Shown here: positions 5,180 through 6,290 of the stretch, piece by piece
Position numbering within the stretch: the stretch's first letter is position 1
Layout of the letters: the number at the start of each line of letters is the position of its first letter
Notes under the pieces: generated by a model
What the model was told of the DNA's origin: nothing
Seen by the model: the letters and a program-made list of their open reading frames with translations, nothing else
Databases searched by the model: none
Assembly (NCBI GenBank): GCA_026125835.1
Contig: JAHCKJ010000131.1
Coordinates: 1 to 6,290, forward strand
DNA length: 6,290 bases
Source: Sphingopyxis sp.
GTDB taxonomy: Bacteria; Pseudomonadota; Alphaproteobacteria; Sphingomonadales; Sphingomonadaceae
Reading direction: 5' to 3'
Translations under genes and position numbers: made by a program

Positions 5180-5231
5180 TTGATGAATCTCGTTGCGCGG
5201 GCGCTATAGCGCGGCATGGCCCATGCCTCAA
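5180..5231. promoter_or_regulatory. Divergent promoter pair sharing a palindromic -10 region
   Basis: GCGCTATAGCGC (5201-5212) is a perfect 12-bp palindrome and reads TATAGC on both strands. On the minus strand, TTGAGG (5231-5226) lies exactly 17 bp before TATAGC (5208-5203), a good candidate for the dehydrogenase with a leader of about 33 nt. On the plus strand, TTGATG (5180-5185) lies 19 bp before TATAGC (5205-5210), a weaker candidate. It would start transcription at about 5216, the A of the start codon of the synthase gene. Only one polymerase could occupy the site at a time. Confidence 0.5.
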
Positions 5232-6163
5232 ATCCCACGCTGGTTCGCGCGTTCGATAGAAAAGCTATCGCCGAAGCGGCAGCGCTGGTCGCGGCGGGCG
5301 AGCCGGTCGCGGTGCCGACCGAGACGGTCTATGGCCTGGCGGCCGATGCGCGTAACGCGGAGGCGGTGGCGCGGATCTATGCGGCGAAGGGGCGGCCCGA
5401 TTTCAATCCGTTGATCGTCCATGTGCCGGACTTGGCGGCGGCCGAGCAGTTGGGCGGGTTCGGCGCGGCCGAGCGGGCGCTGGCGACGCGTTTCTGGCCG
5501 GGACCGCTGACGCTGGTCGTGCCGCGTACCGATGACTGCCCGGTGGCGAGCATCGCGACGGCGGGGCTGGACACGATTGCGCTCAGGGTGCCCGGGCATC
5601 GCGCGATGCAGGCGTTGCTGGCGGAAAGCGGTGCGCCTTTGGCGGCGCCAAGTGCCAATACGAGCGGCGGGGTCAGCCCGACGAGGGCAAGCCATGTGCT
5701 CGCGACGCTGGACGGGCGGATCGCGCTGGTAATCGACGACGGGCCGACAACGGCGGGGGTCGAATCGACGATCGCGCGCGTGAACGGGGGCGCGGTCGAG
5801 GTGCTGCGGCCGGGGCCGGTGACCGCGGCGATGCTGGCCGACGCGAGCGGATTGCCGGTGACGGGCGTGGCGGGTTCCGAGATTGTCGCGCCGGGAATGC
5901 TGGCGAGCCATTATGCGCCGGGCAAGCCGGTGCGGCTGGAGGCGACGGGTTTTGCGGACGACGAGTTCGGGATCGGCTTTGGGCCGGTGCCGGGCGATTA
6001 TCAGCTGAGCGCGGCGGGCGAGCTGACCGAAGCGGCGGCGCGGCTGTTCGACGCGCTGCACGCCGGGGCGGCAAGCGCCAAAACGCGAATTGCGGTGGCT
6101 GCGATCCCTGCCGAGGGGTTGGGTGCGGCGATCAACGATCGGCTCGCGCGCGCGGCGGCGTGA
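5216..6163 (+). CDS. L-threonylcarbamoyladenylate synthase, Sua5 type (YrdC plus Sua5 domain)
   Basis: The enzyme makes threonylcarbamoyl-AMP from threonine, bicarbonate and ATP. This is the first step of N6-threonylcarbamoyladenosine (t6A) modification at position 37 of ANN-decoding tRNAs; the TsaD complex completes it. The 315-residue length fits the two-domain Sua5 form, unlike the roughly 190-residue TsaC. Visible YrdC motifs are PTETVYGLA (34-42), KGRPDFNPLI (58-67), FWPGPLT (93-99), APSANTSG (144-151), ESTI (183-186) and RPGPVT (198-203). The interdomain linker APGMLASHYAPGKPV (225-239) is the Sua5 gating loop, followed by the C-terminal domain to 315. ATG 5216 is the first in-frame start. 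It has no Shine-Dalgarno, and a TATAGC -10 ends 5 bp before it, so a leaderless mRNA is plausible. It is divergent from the dehydrogenase, with 52 bp between starts. Either gene name, tsaC or sua5, could be applied. Confidence 0.95.
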   Translation: MAHASNPTLVRAFDRKAIAEAAALVAAGEPVAVPTETVYGLAADARNAEAVARIYAAKGRPDFNPLIVHVPDLAAAEQLGGFGAAERALATRFWPGPLTLVVPRTDDCPVASIATAGLDTIALRVPGHRAMQALLAESGAPLAAPSANTSGGVSPTRASHVLATLDGRIALVIDDGPTTAGVESTIARVNGGAVEVLRPGPVTAAMLADASGLPVTGVAGSEIVAPGMLASHYAPGKPVRLEATGFADDEFGIGFGPVPGDYQLSAAGELTEAAARLFDALHAGAASAKTRIAVAAIPAEGLGAAINDRLARAAA

Positions 6164-6173
6164 TTTTTCCTCA

Positions 6174-6197
6174 CGCAAAGGCGCAAAGGCGCAAAGA
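6174..6197. repeat. 8-bp tandem repeat, three copies
   Basis: CGCAAAGG occurs at 6174-6181 and 6182-6189, then as CGCAAAGA at 6190-6197. The array begins 10 bp after the synthase stop codon. I recall very similar strings recurring between genes in sphingomonad genomes, so it is probably a dispersed intergenic repeat and not a gene-specific element. I could not run a genome-wide count. Confidence 0.7.
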
Positions 6198-6209
6198 TAT
6201 CCCCCATCC

Positions 6210-6290
6210 GTTTGTGCTGAGCTTGTCGAAGCACCGTTCTTCCTCTGACACCAAAACAAAGGGCGGCCCTTCGACAGGCTCAGGGCAAAC
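6210..6290. repeat. Inverted pair of REP-like elements
   Basis: Two 25-bp arms (6210-6234 and 6266-6290) face each other across a 31-bp spacer. Each carries the shared core CTGAGC-TGTCGAAG, on opposite strands, and each begins GTTTG when read inward, with differences at about five positions. Each arm is itself partly palindromic: GTGCT at 6214-6218 pairs with AGCAC at 6230-6234, and GCCCT at 6266-6270 with AGGGC at 6282-6286. This is the pattern of sphingomonad REP/BIME-like elements. A transcript across it could fold into a long hairpin and act as a 3' end for the synthase gene. The right arm reaches the window edge, so the element may be longer. Confidence 0.7.

Noticed and set aside
3505..5259. 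584-codon plus-strand open frame antisense to the acyl-CoA dehydrogenase
   Set aside because: Long antisense frames are expected opposite high-GC genes. The translation is Arg/Ala/Asp-rich without motifs, while the minus strand gives a full canonical dehydrogenase.
5228..6259. 343-codon minus-strand frame opposite the threonylcarbamoyladenylate synthase gene
   Set aside because: Arg-rich shadow translation running from the terminal repeats through the real gene; no start signal or motif.

Overview
The window reads as chromosomal DNA from an alphaproteobacterium, most likely a sphingomonad (Sphingopyxis-like). This rests on the high GC content, the style of the NrdA N-terminus, frequent GANTC (CcrM-type) sites, CtrA-like TTAA-N7-TTAAC motifs, and sphingomonad-style dispersed repeats at the right edge. 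The genus is inferred from recalled similarity and was not searched.

Layout, left to right. Positions 1-265 hold the first 88 codons of nrdA on the minus strand; the gene runs off the left edge. Its upstream region (266-540) carries a candidate promoter and two NrdR-box-like palindromes whose centres are 32 bp apart. Positions 541-784 hold no gene I can defend. A strong minus-strand terminator (785-822) follows a 20-codon small ORF (844-906) with a near-ideal Shine-Dalgarno and a CtrA-like box placed over the -35 region of a candidate promoter. Next, still on the minus strand, come a CHASE2-degenerate GGDEF-EAL c-di-GMP phosphodiesterase (1014-3305) with its own CtrA-like box upstream, and a 580-residue acyl-CoA dehydrogenase of the DmdC-like long subfamily (3421-5163). 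The dehydrogenase is divergent from a plus-strand Sua5/TsaC-type threonylcarbamoyladenylate synthase (5216-6163). The two share a 52-bp gap centred on a perfect 12-bp palindrome that can act as a -10 element in both directions. The right edge (6174-6290) holds an 8-bp tandem repeat and an inverted pair of 25-bp repeat arms.

The genes are mostly independent housekeeping or signalling units (dNTP synthesis, c-di-GMP turnover, acyl-CoA oxidation, tRNA t6A modification) and do not form one pathway. The possible link is regulatory: the EAL gene and the small ORF downstream of it both carry CtrA-like boxes in the same orientation, and the small ORF has a cluster of GANTC sites. This suggests cell-cycle or motility-type control of a c-di-GMP phosphodiesterase and an undescribed 20-residue peptide. 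That peptide unit is the best candidate for something new here.
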